A stretch of 64,000 nt of DNA from Thermanaerothrix sp034436175 (GTDB lineage Bacteria; Chloroflexota; Anaerolineae; Anaerolineales; Anaerolineaceae), in assembly GCA_964427505.1 (NCBI GenBank), contig CAYRUO010000004.1, forward strand, positions 215,711-279,710, in the 5' to 3' direction. Position 1 is the first letter of the stretch. Each line of letters starts with the position of its first letter. This document shows, one piece after another, positions 52,381 through 60,831 of this stretch. Made by a program: the position numbers and the translations under genes. The notes below the pieces were generated by a model. That model did no database searches and had not been told where the DNA came from. It saw nothing but the letters and a program-made list of their open reading frames with translations.

Positions 52381-53445
52381 ATGGAAAACACCAAGGACTT
52401 GCTTAAGCGTTTGATCTCGCTTCCCGGTCTATCGGGCTACGAAACCCCGGTGCGGGAAGCCATTGCCGACGCCTGGCGCCCGTTGGCAGACGAAATCAGC
52501 GTCAGCCCATTGGGCAGCCTACACGCCCTGCGCCGCGGGCAAGGCGCCGAACCCCGTCCTCGCTTGCTCATCGCCGCTCATATGGATGCCATTGGGTTAA
52601 TGGTCAGCCAAATCGTAGATGGCTTCCTTCGCATTACCGAGGTAGGGGGGATAGATGCACGCATTCTGCCCGGTCAACCGGTGATTGTACACGGTCGGCG
52701 CGACTTGCCCGGGGTCATTCTGCAACCCTCGCCGCGCCTGCTCCCGCCCCACTTGGGTGAGAAAAGCGCCATTGAGATGGATTATCTGTTTGTAGATACC
52801 GGCTTGACCCCCGAAGAAGTCAGCGCCCTGGTGCGAGTGGGCGATTTGGTTTCCTTTGCCCAACCGCCGCTCGAACTAGGCGGGGACACCTTGGTCGGTC
52901 ACAGCCTGGATAACCGTGCTTCGGTCACGGCGTTAACCGCCTGCCTGGAAGAACTTCAACACCGCCGTCATTTTTGGGATGTTTGGGCCGTGGCGACGGT
53001 GCAGGAAGAAGAAACCCTGGGTGGGGGCTGGACCTCGCCCTTCAACCTGCGCCCCGATCTCGCCATTGCGGTGGATGTGACCCATGCCCGCGGGCCCGGG
53101 GTGAATCAGGATTACCGTGCCTTCGGATTGGGCAAAGGCCCGGTGCTGGGGTGGGGTCCGAATATCCACCCGGCATTGTTCAAAGCCTTCAAGAACCTCG
53201 CCGAACGCCTTGATCTTCCTCACGCGGTTGAGGTCATGCCGCGCCACTCGGGTACCGATGCCATTGCCATGCAGGTGGTTGCCGAGGGCATTCCCACCAT
53301 GGTGATCAGCATCCCCTTGCGTTATATGCATACTCCGGTGGAGATGGTCTCCCTCAAAGACATTCAGCGCACCGGGCACCTACTGGCAGAATTTATCACC
53401 GGCCTGGAAGCCGATTTTGTGGCCAAAATTTCCTGGGAAGATTGA
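52381..53445 (+). CDS. M42 family aminopeptidase, copy 1
   Basis: A 354-residue cobalt/zinc aminopeptidase of the M42 (TET/FrvX) family, forming large tetrahedral complexes in known cases. Metal and catalytic residues are in AHMDAIGLMV (His near 71), HSLDNRASVTAL (Asp near 180), QEEETLGG (Glu pair near 212), DVTHARG (Asp near 234) and the late MPRHSGTDA and YMHTP segments (last His). It differs from its two neighbours in having EEE and HSGTDA where they have EE and GGGTDA/GGSTDA. Confidence 0.94.
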   Translation: MENTKDLLKRLISLPGLSGYETPVREAIADAWRPLADEISVSPLGSLHALRRGQGAEPRPRLLIAAHMDAIGLMVSQIVDGFLRITEVGGIDARILPGQPVIVHGRRDLPGVILQPSPRLLPPHLGEKSAIEMDYLFVDTGLTPEEVSALVRVGDLVSFAQPPLELGGDTLVGHSLDNRASVTALTACLEELQHRRHFWDVWAVATVQEEETLGGGWTSPFNLRPDLAIAVDVTHARGPGVNQDYRAFGLGKGPVLGWGPNIHPALFKAFKNLAERLDLPHAVEVMPRHSGTDAIAMQVVAEGIPTMVISIPLRYMHTPVEMVSLKDIQRTGHLLAEFITGLEADFVAKISWED

Positions 53446-53448
53446 CCT

Positions 53449-54507
53449 ATGGACCCTCAAAATTTGCCCCTAGATTTGCTAGAACGTCTTTCCAACGCTT
53501 GCGGTGTCTCAGGTGATGAAGGCGAAGTGCGCAAAATTGTGCTCGAAGCGGTCAAGCCCTTGGCCGACGAGGTGAAAGTTGATGCGCTAGGGAACGTCCT
53601 GGCGATCAAACAAGCCCACGGCGAGCCGGCCCTGCGGGTGATGCTGGCGGCCCACATGGACGAGGTCGGGTTGATGATCGTGGATGAAGAAGAAGGTGGG
53701 CTGTACAAATTCGAGATCGTCGGTGGTATTGATCCGCGTCAACTTCCCGGCAAACCCGTCTGGGTCGGCAAAGACCGCCTGCCGGGGGTAATCGGCGCGC
53801 GCCCAATTCACCTAACCACGCCTGAGGAACGCAAGTCCGCCATTGCCGCCGAGAGTCTGCGCATTGACCTAGGCCCAGAAGGCGGTAAAAAAGCCAAACC
53901 CGGCGACCGCGCCGTGTTCGCTACGCCCTTCAAGGTGGTGGGACCAAGCGTCATGGGCAAAGCCCTGGACGATCGTCTAGGGGTAGCCACCCTGATCACC
54001 TTGCTGGAACGGGCGCCGTCTCATCTCGAGTTTCAGGCGGCATTTACCGTGCAAGAAGAGATTGGTTTGCGCGGCGCGCGGGTTGCGGCTTATACGCTCA
54101 ACCCCGACTTGGCTTTTGCCCTGGATGCCACCCCTGCCAACGACCTCCCCACGTGGGACGGCAGTGAGAATACCGCCTATAATGCCCGCTTGGGGCACGG
54201 GCCAGCGGTCTATGTAGCCGATGGCGCTACCCTCTCGGACCCGCGTCTGGTGCGGTTTCTGCTGCAAACCGCCGCTGCCCACCATATCCCGTATCAGATT
54301 CGCCAGCCCGGGGGCGGCGGCACCGATGCCGGCGCCATCCACCGCCAGCGCAGTGGCATCCCCAGTGCTTCAGTTTCGGTACCCATTCGCCATGCCCATA
54401 GTGCGGTCGCCGTTGCCCGCCTGGATGATTGGGCAAATACGATTAACCTAATGCTTCACACCTTACAAGCCCTAACCCCGGACATACTAGCGCCGGAGCG
54501 CTCATAA
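53449..54507 (+). CDS. M42 family aminopeptidase, copy 2
   Basis: A 352-residue M42 peptidase. The metal-binding and catalytic motifs are AHMDEVGLMI, KALDDRLGVATL, VQEEIGLRGA, ALDATPAND and GGGTDAGAIH, ending with IRHAHS. It starts three bases after copy 1, without its own clear ribosome site, so it is translationally coupled. It is as different from copies 1 and 3 as they are from each other, judged by eye. Confidence 0.95.
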   Translation: MDPQNLPLDLLERLSNACGVSGDEGEVRKIVLEAVKPLADEVKVDALGNVLAIKQAHGEPALRVMLAAHMDEVGLMIVDEEEGGLYKFEIVGGIDPRQLPGKPVWVGKDRLPGVIGARPIHLTTPEERKSAIAAESLRIDLGPEGGKKAKPGDRAVFATPFKVVGPSVMGKALDDRLGVATLITLLERAPSHLEFQAAFTVQEEIGLRGARVAAYTLNPDLAFALDATPANDLPTWDGSENTAYNARLGHGPAVYVADGATLSDPRLVRFLLQTAAAHHIPYQIRQPGGGGTDAGAIHRQRSGIPSASVSVPIRHAHSAVAVARLDDWANTINLMLHTLQALTPDILAPERS

Positions 54508-54530
54508 TTTCCGCTCTCCAAGGAGATACC

Positions 54531-55529
54531 ATGAAAGAACTGATCCGCAAACTGGTTGAAGCCGCTGGTCCTTCCGGATACGAACAATCCGTGCGCGACC
54601 TGATCAAAGAAGAAGTGACACCCTACGCCGATGAAATCCGCGTGGATGCCTTGGGTAACCTGATTGTGCGCAAAGGGCAGAAACGCGAGGGCGGGCTGCG
54701 CATCATGACCGCCGCCCATATGGATGAAATTGGCGTCATTGTCACCCATATCGAGGATGACGGCTTTGTTCGCTTCACGACCATTGGGGGCGTACGCCCG
54801 CACACCTGTTTGGGTGGGCGTGTGCAGTTTATCAACGGGGTGCGCGGCGTCATCGGGGGCGAAAAACTCGAAAGTATGGATCGGGTTCATAGTTTTGATA
54901 AACTCTTCATTGACGTTGGCGCCACCTCTAAAGCCGATTGTCCGGTCAAGGTAGGGGATGTAGCAGTTTTTGAGCGCCCCTTCCTCGATTTAGGCAAGCG
55001 TCTGGTGGCCAAAGCCATGGATGATCGCATCGCCTGCGCCATTCAAATCGAAACCCTGCGCCGCTTGGGTAACACCCCTAACGAAATCTATCTGGTTTTC
55101 ACCACCCAGGAAGAGGTGGGAACGCGCGGCGCCACCCCTGCCGCGTTCGGCATTGACCCCGAACTGGGCCTCTCGGTTGATGTCACCCTCACCGGCGATA
55201 CCCCCAAAGGGATCAAAATGGCGGTCGCGCTGGGCAAAGGGCCGGCCATCAAGGTGCGCGATAGTGGAATGTTGGCCGACCCGCGCATTGTGCGTTGGAT
55301 GGTAGAAACTGCCGAGAAGGCGAATATCCCCTACCAATTAGAGGTGCTCGATGGGGGTAGCACCGACGCCCGCGCGATCCAACTGGTGCGCGCCGGCGTG
55401 CCCTCGGGCTGTCTCTCCATCCCCTGCCGCTATATCCACTCCCCCTCCGAGATGGTGGATTACGACGATGTGCAAAACGCGGTAGCCCTGTTGGTGGCCT
55501 TGCTCTCTAACCCCATTACCCTGGGTTGA
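54531..55529 (+). CDS. M42 family aminopeptidase, copy 3
   Basis: A 332-residue M42 peptidase, about 20 residues shorter than its neighbours. Motifs are AHMDEIGVIV, KAMDDRIACAI, TTQEEVGTRGA, SVDVTLTGDTP and GGSTDARAIQ, ending CRYIHSP. An AAGGAG lies six bases before the ATG. All predicted metal ligands are present in the three copies, so all are probably active, perhaps with different residue preferences or as hetero-oligomers. Confidence 0.95.
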   Translation: MKELIRKLVEAAGPSGYEQSVRDLIKEEVTPYADEIRVDALGNLIVRKGQKREGGLRIMTAAHMDEIGVIVTHIEDDGFVRFTTIGGVRPHTCLGGRVQFINGVRGVIGGEKLESMDRVHSFDKLFIDVGATSKADCPVKVGDVAVFERPFLDLGKRLVAKAMDDRIACAIQIETLRRLGNTPNEIYLVFTTQEEVGTRGATPAAFGIDPELGLSVDVTLTGDTPKGIKMAVALGKGPAIKVRDSGMLADPRIVRWMVETAEKANIPYQLEVLDGGSTDARAIQLVRAGVPSGCLSIPCRYIHSPSEMVDYDDVQNAVALLVALLSNPITLG

Positions 55530-55560
55530 ACCTTTTGAGACCGCACAGGTCGAGTGCTCA

Positions 55561-56856
55561 ATGAGGCGTTGGCTGTCCTGGTTGATTATCGGCATCATGG
55601 GGGGGATGCTGGCCGCCTGTCAAGGACTTCCCTGGTCATTTCCTAATCCCGTCGGCGCCAGCCCTACCCCCTCACCGCCGCTCATCCCCACGCCCACCCA
55701 GACGCTCAACCCTACCGCCACACCACCGGCGGCCACAGCGCCGGTGATCATCACACTGTGGCTGCCGCCCCAATTTGACCCCGCCAACGAAACACCCGCG
55801 GCGCAGTTACTACAACAGCGCCTGCTCCAATTTATGAGCGAAAACCCAGGCGTGATCGTCAAGGTGCGGGTAAAAACCAGCAGTGGGCCGGGCGGATTAT
55901 TGGATTCCTTGGCCGCCGCATCTGCCGCCGCCCCCGCCGCCGTGCCCGGTGTGGTTGCCCTCAGCCGTGCCGATTTAGAGAACGCCGCGCTTAAGGGGTT
56001 GATCTATCCTCTCGATGACGCCTTTCCCCAAGGATTAGATCAGGACTGGTTAGGGTACGCCCGCAGTCTGGGCACCCTTCAGGAACGCCTTTTCGGACTG
56101 CCTTTTGCCGGCGATGCCTACACTCTGGTGTACCGTCCCACCGCACTGGGCGCCCCACCCACCTCGTGGGAAGACCTGCTCACGCGCGGGCGTGCCATCG
56201 CCTTCGCCGGTAACGACGCCTTGACCACGCTGGTGCTCTACCTCGGCGCCGGGGGCAAGGTGCAAAACGAGCAAGGGTTGCCCACATTAGAAGCGGAAGC
56301 ACTGGCTGAGGTGTTCACCCTTTACACCGAAGGTGCGCGGCGTGGGGTTTTCCCCAATTGGGTCACCACACTGCAAAGCGATGGGCAAGTCTGGCAGACC
56401 TTCCTCGAGCGCCGTGCCGATGGAGCGCTGACCTGGAGTTCCAATTACCTCACCGATTTACCCGCCGATGCGGTTATCCATCCCATTCCCGCACTCAACG
56501 GCCATGCCTACACCCTCGCCAACGGGTGGGTATGGGCGATTTCGGATCCCGATCCTCAACGGCGAGTGCTCAGCACACGTCTGGCGGCTTACCTGAGCGC
56601 CTCAGATTTTCTGGCCACCTGGTCACAAGCCGCAGGCTATCTACCTACCCGGCTGAGCGTACTAAACGCCTGGACCGACGCCAACCTGCGTGATGCCCTC
56701 AGTCAAATCATCTTAAGCGCGCATATCATGCCACCTAACCCCATCTTGGACAGCCTGCGCCCGGTATTATCCTTTGCCACGCAACAGGTGCTCAAACAGC
56801 AAGCCGATCCCTTAACGGCGTCCAATGCCGCTGTGGAACAACTTCGCCGACCCTAG
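55561..56856 (+). CDS. Extracellular solute-binding lipoprotein, family 1
   Basis: A 431-residue surface lipoprotein. The signal has lipobox LAAC (Cys20), then a Thr/Pro linker to about residue 58. The mature fold (ITLWLPPQFDP onward) resembles sugar-type family 1 binding proteins, with FGLPFAGDAYTLVYRPTALG near 180. No permease or ATPase is adjacent. It may supply a distant transporter or act as a receptor. The gene follows copy 3 by 31 bp. Confidence 0.85.
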   Translation: MRRWLSWLIIGIMGGMLAACQGLPWSFPNPVGASPTPSPPLIPTPTQTLNPTATPPAATAPVIITLWLPPQFDPANETPAAQLLQQRLLQFMSENPGVIVKVRVKTSSGPGGLLDSLAAASAAAPAAVPGVVALSRADLENAALKGLIYPLDDAFPQGLDQDWLGYARSLGTLQERLFGLPFAGDAYTLVYRPTALGAPPTSWEDLLTRGRAIAFAGNDALTTLVLYLGAGGKVQNEQGLPTLEAEALAEVFTLYTEGARRGVFPNWVTTLQSDGQVWQTFLERRADGALTWSSNYLTDLPADAVIHPIPALNGHAYTLANGWVWAISDPDPQRRVLSTRLAAYLSASDFLATWSQAAGYLPTRLSVLNAWTDANLRDALSQIILSAHIMPPNPILDSLRPVLSFATQQVLKQQADPLTASNAAVEQLRRP

Positions 56857-56862
56857 ACCCCG

Positions 56863-57213
56863 ATGATGAACCGTCAGACTCTGCGCGCCTTCTATCCCTA
56901 TCTACGTTTTGGCAGTTACGTCCTGCTCATCCTCGCCTTCCTGGTCGGGGCGCAAGCCTGGAAAAGCCCTCGACCGTCCCCCTCTGTAACGGCTGCTCTT
57001 ACCCCCACATTGGTGGCGACCCCAACACCAGTAATGATTGAAGACCAAGGCGAGCCTACCGCCACACCCCTGCCGGCGGAATTACTGGAAAACGCCACCC
57101 AGACCAACGGCATCATCCTGGGAAGCGCTATTCTGGTGCTTATTGTGATCGGAGGCACCTTGAGCGTTATTCTACGTCGCCGGAACGATAACGATGATCC
57201 CCCTGAATCCTAA
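56863..57213 (+). CDS. Small membrane protein with two transmembrane helices
   Basis: A 116-residue protein without a recognised family. Helix 1 (about 16-34), an external Thr/Pro-rich loop with VATPTPVMIE, helix 2 (about 82-105) and a basic-then-acidic end RRRNDNDDPPES. It lies six bases after the binding-protein gene and converges with lexA across 15 bp. Confidence 0.65.
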   Translation: MMNRQTLRAFYPYLRFGSYVLLILAFLVGAQAWKSPRPSPSVTAALTPTLVATPTPVMIEDQGEPTATPLPAELLENATQTNGIILGSAILVLIVIGGTLSVILRRRNDNDDPPES

Positions 57214-57228
57214 AGCCTAAATTGGGGC

Positions 57229-57942
57229 TCACTGGCGATATTTGCGAATCACCATGACCACCTTGCCCTGGATACGGATAGGGCGATTTTCGACCTTGAT
57301 CGGCTGCATGGTCGGATTAGCAGGGCGCAGGGTGACACTGCGCAAACGACCATAGCGATCATATTCGGGTTCGTAGTATTTCAACGTGGTCTCATTGGTA
57401 TCATCAAACCACACCGCCACCATATCGCCCTTATTGGCATCCTGGGCATATTCAATCAAGACAATGTCGCGGTCGTAGATTAGGGCATCAATCATCGAAT
57501 CGCCCTGGACTTCCAGAGCATAGACGTTATCCCGCGGCACCCGCGCCGGAAAATCGGTGCTGGCGACATGCACCATCTCATAATCTTCGGTGATTTCCTG
57601 CGGCACGGCCGGGAGAGGGAAACCTGCGGCAATGCGCCCAATGAGCGGAAAGGCCAGAAAATCTTCCTGCCAGGTCGGTAGAGAGAGCGTTCGCCGACTC
57701 CCTCCCTCCGCCGGCAGAGGGCGCAAAACGCGAATCGCCCGTGAGATAGAACGCTCACGCTGGATGAATTTCAGCGTTTCCAGTTGGTTGAGATAATAAT
57801 TCACCAGGGAGGTTGATTCAACACCGATGGCATCGCCGATTTCGCGGATTGAGGGCGAAAAGCCATTTTGGCGCTGATACTCCACAATAAATTGCAGGAT
57901 GCGCTTGTGCCGTTCGCTGAGCCCGTTTCTGGGTTTTACCAT
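57229..57942 (-). CDS. lexA: LexA repressor
   Basis: A 237-residue SOS repressor. The N-terminal winged helix (about 9-75) includes GFSPSIREIGDAIGVESTSLVNYYLNQL. The Ala-Gly autocleavage site is in RIAAGFPLP near residue 107. The catalytic Ser is in VQGDSMIDALI near 150 and the Lys in ETTLKYYEPE near 191. RecA filaments would trigger self-cleavage. A GAAC-GTAT-GTTC operator sits inside its own promoter, so it is autoregulated. Confidence 0.97.
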   Translation of the reverse strand: MVKPRNGLSERHKRILQFIVEYQRQNGFSPSIREIGDAIGVESTSLVNYYLNQLETLKFIQRERSISRAIRVLRPLPAEGGSRRTLSLPTWQEDFLAFPLIGRIAAGFPLPAVPQEITEDYEMVHVASTDFPARVPRDNVYALEVQGDSMIDALIYDRDIVLIEYAQDANKGDMVAVWFDDTNETTLKYYEPEYDRYGRLRSVTLRPANPTMQPIKVENRPIRIQGKVVMVIRKYRQ

Positions 57943-57998
57943 GGCCCTTCCTCCTTGGGCGCCATTATTGACCGCCTGTTCTATTCTGATTTAGTCTT

Positions 57999-58027
57999 AT
58001 TATAGAGGAACGTATGTTCTATGTCAA
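57999..58027 (-). promoter_or_regulatory. Consensus lexA promoter
   Basis: On the minus strand TTGACA and TATAAT are both perfect, with a 17-bp spacer that contains the LexA operator. It lies 57 bp upstream of the lexA start. Confidence 0.92.
58008..58019. promoter_or_regulatory. LexA operator (SOS box)
   Basis: GAAC-GTAT-GTTC, a perfect palindrome of the Bacillus/Gram-positive SOS type, placed between -35 and -10 of lexA. It is close to the lysS 3' end, and no other SOS box was seen near other genes. Confidence 0.9.
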
Positions 58028-58092
58028 GCACTTGGGCGTTTTTTAAGATTTGGGGTGGCAACAGCCTGCCACCCCACCTCAACCACGTATTT

Positions 58093-59610
58093 TTATTCGT
58101 CCTCACGTTCGCGCAGGTGTGGGAAGAGAATCACCTCGCGAATCGAACGCCGGTCGGTCAAAAGCATGACCAGGCGATCAATCCCCATCCCAAATCCCCC
58201 ATTCGGGGGCATGCCATAGGCCATCGCCCGCAGATAGTCTTCATCCATGGGGTGACGATCTTCATCCTCGGCCTCGTAGGTGCGTCCCATTTCGAGGAAG
58301 CGCTTTTCTTGTTCCAGTGGATCATTTAATTCCGTAAACGCATTACACAGTTCCATGCCACCTACATAGCCTTCAAAGCGCTCAACCGTGTTGGGGTCAT
58401 CGGGCTTGTTCTTAGCCAAGGGCGAAATATCACGCGGATAATCGTAAACAAAGGTAGGTTGAATTAGGTTAGGCTCGACAAAATCACCCAACATGCCCTC
58501 GATTAACTTGCCCCGGGGTGCGTTGGGCTTCACCGCCAGCCCCTTCTGACGCATGGCTTCGGCCAGGCTTTCAGTTGTAGGATGCTGAGCAATGTCAATC
58601 CCGACGGCTTCAAGCAACGCCTCACGCAGTGAGATGCGCCGCCAGGGTGGGTTGAAATCAATCACCTGACCGTTGAAGGTCACCCGGCGTGTACCCAGGA
58701 CGCGATCACATACGTAAGCCAGCATCTCCTCGGCCAGCGTCATCACCTTGAGGTAATCGGCATAAGCCATATAGAACTCAAGTTGTGTGAACTCCGGGTT
58801 ATGCTTGAAGGAAACGCCCTCATTGCGGAAGTCGCGTCCAATCTCATACACCCGTTCATAACCCCCGACCAGCAAGCGCTTTAGGTAGAGTTCAAACGAG
58901 ATGCGCAGGTAGAGTTGCTGTTTGAGTTGATTGTGGTAAGTCACAAACGGACGCGCCGCCGCCCCGCCGTAAATGGGTTGCAAAATCGGGGTTTCGACTT
59001 CCAGAAAGCCGCGTTGGTCTAAAAATTCGCGCAAGGCACGCACAATAGCCGCGCGCTTGCGGAAGATCTCGCGCACCTCAGGGTTGACCGCCAGATCGGC
59101 ATAACGCTGGCGGTAGCGCAATTCCGGATCGCTTAACGTAGCGTGGCGGATCACTTGACCATCTACCACCTCGTCCTTCGCCGCCGGCAGGGGCGAGATG
59201 GCTTTGGCCAGCATGCGAAAGCGGTGCACATGCAGAGTGATCTCGCCGGTGCGGGTGCGAAACATCACCCCACTGGCCTCGATGAAATCCCCTAGATCGT
59301 AATAATCGGTGAAATGACGAATTTGCTCCTCGCCCAGTTCATTGACGCGAAAGAAGAGTTGAATCCGCCCTGCCCCATCCTCGATATGGGCAAAGACCAC
59401 CTTGCCCATAGGACGGATAGCGCGCAGACGCCCGGCCAACGTCACTTCTACCGGAGTCGGGTTTGGCTGTTTCTCCGCGGCTTCAAAAGCGGCAATGGCT
59501 TCCTGTGATGAATGGGTTGGGTTAGCGCGCGTCGGATAGGGCTCAATCCCATTGGCGCGCAGTTCAAAGACTTTTTTCAGCCGTATTTTTTCCAGTTCGG
59601 ATAATTCCAT
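58093..59610 (-). CDS. lysS: Lysyl-tRNA synthetase, class II
   Basis: A 505-residue synthetase. An N-terminal OB anticodon-binding domain (about 55-160, VTLAGRLRAIRPMGK) is followed by the class II core: motif 2 FRNEGVSFKHNPEFTQLE near 255, and motif 3 GMGIDRLVMLL near 480. I chose ATG 59610 because AGAGGG lies six bases upstream; a TTG at 59616 is the alternative. It lies downstream of greA after a terminator. Length and motifs are standard. Confidence 0.97.
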   Translation of the reverse strand: MELSELEKIRLKKVFELRANGIEPYPTRANPTHSSQEAIAAFEAAEKQPNPTPVEVTLAGRLRAIRPMGKVVFAHIEDGAGRIQLFFRVNELGEEQIRHFTDYYDLGDFIEASGVMFRTRTGEITLHVHRFRMLAKAISPLPAAKDEVVDGQVIRHATLSDPELRYRQRYADLAVNPEVREIFRKRAAIVRALREFLDQRGFLEVETPILQPIYGGAAARPFVTYHNQLKQQLYLRISFELYLKRLLVGGYERVYEIGRDFRNEGVSFKHNPEFTQLEFYMAYADYLKVMTLAEEMLAYVCDRVLGTRRVTFNGQVIDFNPPWRRISLREALLEAVGIDIAQHPTTESLAEAMRQKGLAVKPNAPRGKLIEGMLGDFVEPNLIQPTFVYDYPRDISPLAKNKPDDPNTVERFEGYVGGMELCNAFTELNDPLEQEKRFLEMGRTYEAEDEDRHPMDEDYLRAMAYGMPPNGGFGMGIDRLVMLLTDRRSIREVILFPHLREREDE

Positions 59611-59641
59611 CGTCAACCCTCTTTGAAAAGTTTCTGTTCAT

Positions 59642-59683
59642 AAAAAAGCCCCGCCCTTTTGGTTTTCGCGCTGCGGGCGGGGC
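59642..59683 (-). terminator. Intrinsic terminator after greA
   Basis: A 9-bp perfect stem GCCCCGCCC/GGGCGGGGC (59648-59656 with 59675-59683). On the minus strand it is followed by TTTTTT. Confidence 0.92.
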
Positions 59684-59702
59684 GCTCTGGCTACCCCATA
59701 CT

Positions 59703-60167
59703 TTATTCCACCTTGAGGATTCGGAAGGTCAGCGATCCCGCCGGCGCATCAACCTGCACGATGTCGCCCGCCTTCTTGTTGAGCAGTGCCTTACCCAGCG
59801 GTGATTCATTGGAAATCTTGCCCACCGTTGGATCAGCCTCAGCGGCCCCGACAATAATATATTCCTCAGGGGTGTCACTGCCCTCCTCTTGCACCGTCAC
59901 CCGCGACCCAATTTGAACCGTATCGGCGGCCGGAACCTCTTCCACAATGCGCGCCGTGGCCAGCAGGATCTCGAGTTCTTTGATCCGTCCCTCAACAAAC
60001 GCCTGTTCGTTCTTTGCCGCTTCATATTCGGCATTTTCGATCAGTTCACCACCTTCCATCGCCTCATGCAGGCGCTGGGCGATTTCCTGGCGGCGTTGAG
60101 TGCGCAGATATTCAAGTTCCTCCTGGAGTTTCTTATAGCCCTCGCGGGTCAGGAATGTGTTATGCAT
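59703..60167 (-). CDS. greA: Transcription elongation factor GreA
   Basis: A 154-residue factor that rescues backtracked RNA polymerase. The N-terminal coiled coil (1-75) ends in the acidic tip GGELIENAEYEAAKNEQ, where the first acidic residue is Glu instead of the common Asp. The FKBP-like domain (about 80-154) has IVGAAEADPTVGKISNESPLGKALLNK. Length matches the family. Confidence 0.97.
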   Translation of the reverse strand: MHNTFLTREGYKKLQEELEYLRTQRRQEIAQRLHEAMEGGELIENAEYEAAKNEQAFVEGRIKELEILLATARIVEEVPAADTVQIGSRVTVQEEGSDTPEEYIIVGAAEADPTVGKISNESPLGKALLNKKAGDIVQVDAPAGSLTFRILKVE

Positions 60168-60302
60168 GGCACCTTCCCTTTCGGTTTCTATGTCCTGTGT
60201 GAGTTGGGAGTATCGCGAAAACCCGGTCTTTCAGAGTTAAATAACAGGAAGCCCTCACCATTGAGGAATTCCTGCCTGAGGATGTCGCCGCTGTGCAAAA
60301 TT

Positions 60303-60331
60303 ATCTTATCATAAGTTAAGCGTTATGACAA
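60303..60331 (-). promoter_or_regulatory. Promoter of greA
   Basis: TTGTCA and TAAGAT on the minus strand with a 17-bp spacer, leaving a leader of about 130 nt. Confidence 0.5.
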
Positions 60332-60550
60332 GTTGAGCGTTGATTCACCTAAAATGCTACTAGATGGTGGGCTCAAAAGATAATGTTACCAGAGACGATC
60401 TTGGTCAAAACAGAGCCAACGACGATCAATGAACACCGCAACTATATATGACATGTATTAGGAACATTACCCTTGAACCAGTCACGAGGAAATATCCCTT
60501 TTAGAAGACACAATGCCCACAAGGGTATTAAGCCACCGTCCTTTTTGTCA

Positions 60551-60587
60551 AGGGCTGCGTGAAAACGGTGCAGCTCTTCTTTTTTTG
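60551..60587 (+). terminator. Orphan plus-strand terminator
   Basis: A 7-bp stem GGGCTGC/GCAGCTC with one G-U pair (60552-60558 with 60570-60576), followed by TTCTTTTTTT. No plus-strand gene is visible upstream. Confidence 0.6.
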
Positions 60588-60741
60588 CCCTGTGCGCACA
60601 TTACCCCCATTCCCGCGCAGGGGCGAACCCCCGCGCTGCCTCTGCGAAGCCCTCTCAGGCCGACGCCCCTGGCGGGGCGTTCCCTCCGTCCATGTCGGCA
60701 AAATATCGCGCCCCCAGCCCCCACGCGGAGATCATCCCCGT

Positions 60742-60750
60742 GCTATACTG
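60742..60750 (+). promoter_or_regulatory. Extended -10 of the antiporter gene
   Basis: TGC directly followed by TATACT, 81 bp before the start; no -35 match. Confidence 0.35.
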
Positions 60751-60831
60751 CAAAATGACTTGCCCTCGGCTTTGGCCGGTTCACCCACCCTTGTCGCTCA
60801 CCTCTCCCCCTCTTGGGGTTAGAATCAGAAT

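Larger units (their letters stand above)
60168..60831. other. 664-bp intergenic region between greA and the antiporter gene
   Basis: The greA promoter lies at 60303-60331 and the antiporter extended -10 at 60742-60750. In between, an AT-richer stretch (about 60340-60550) ends in an orphan plus-strand terminator. Hairpin ACGCCCC/GGGGCGT occurs at 60663-60680. Several Pro/Arg-rich frames here have no ribosome site or family and look spurious. No gene is supported. Confidence 0.5.

Noticed and set aside
60513..60822. Two overlapping Pro/Arg-rich frames before the antiporter gene
   Set aside because: No ribosome site, low complexity and no family; they span hairpins and promoter elements.
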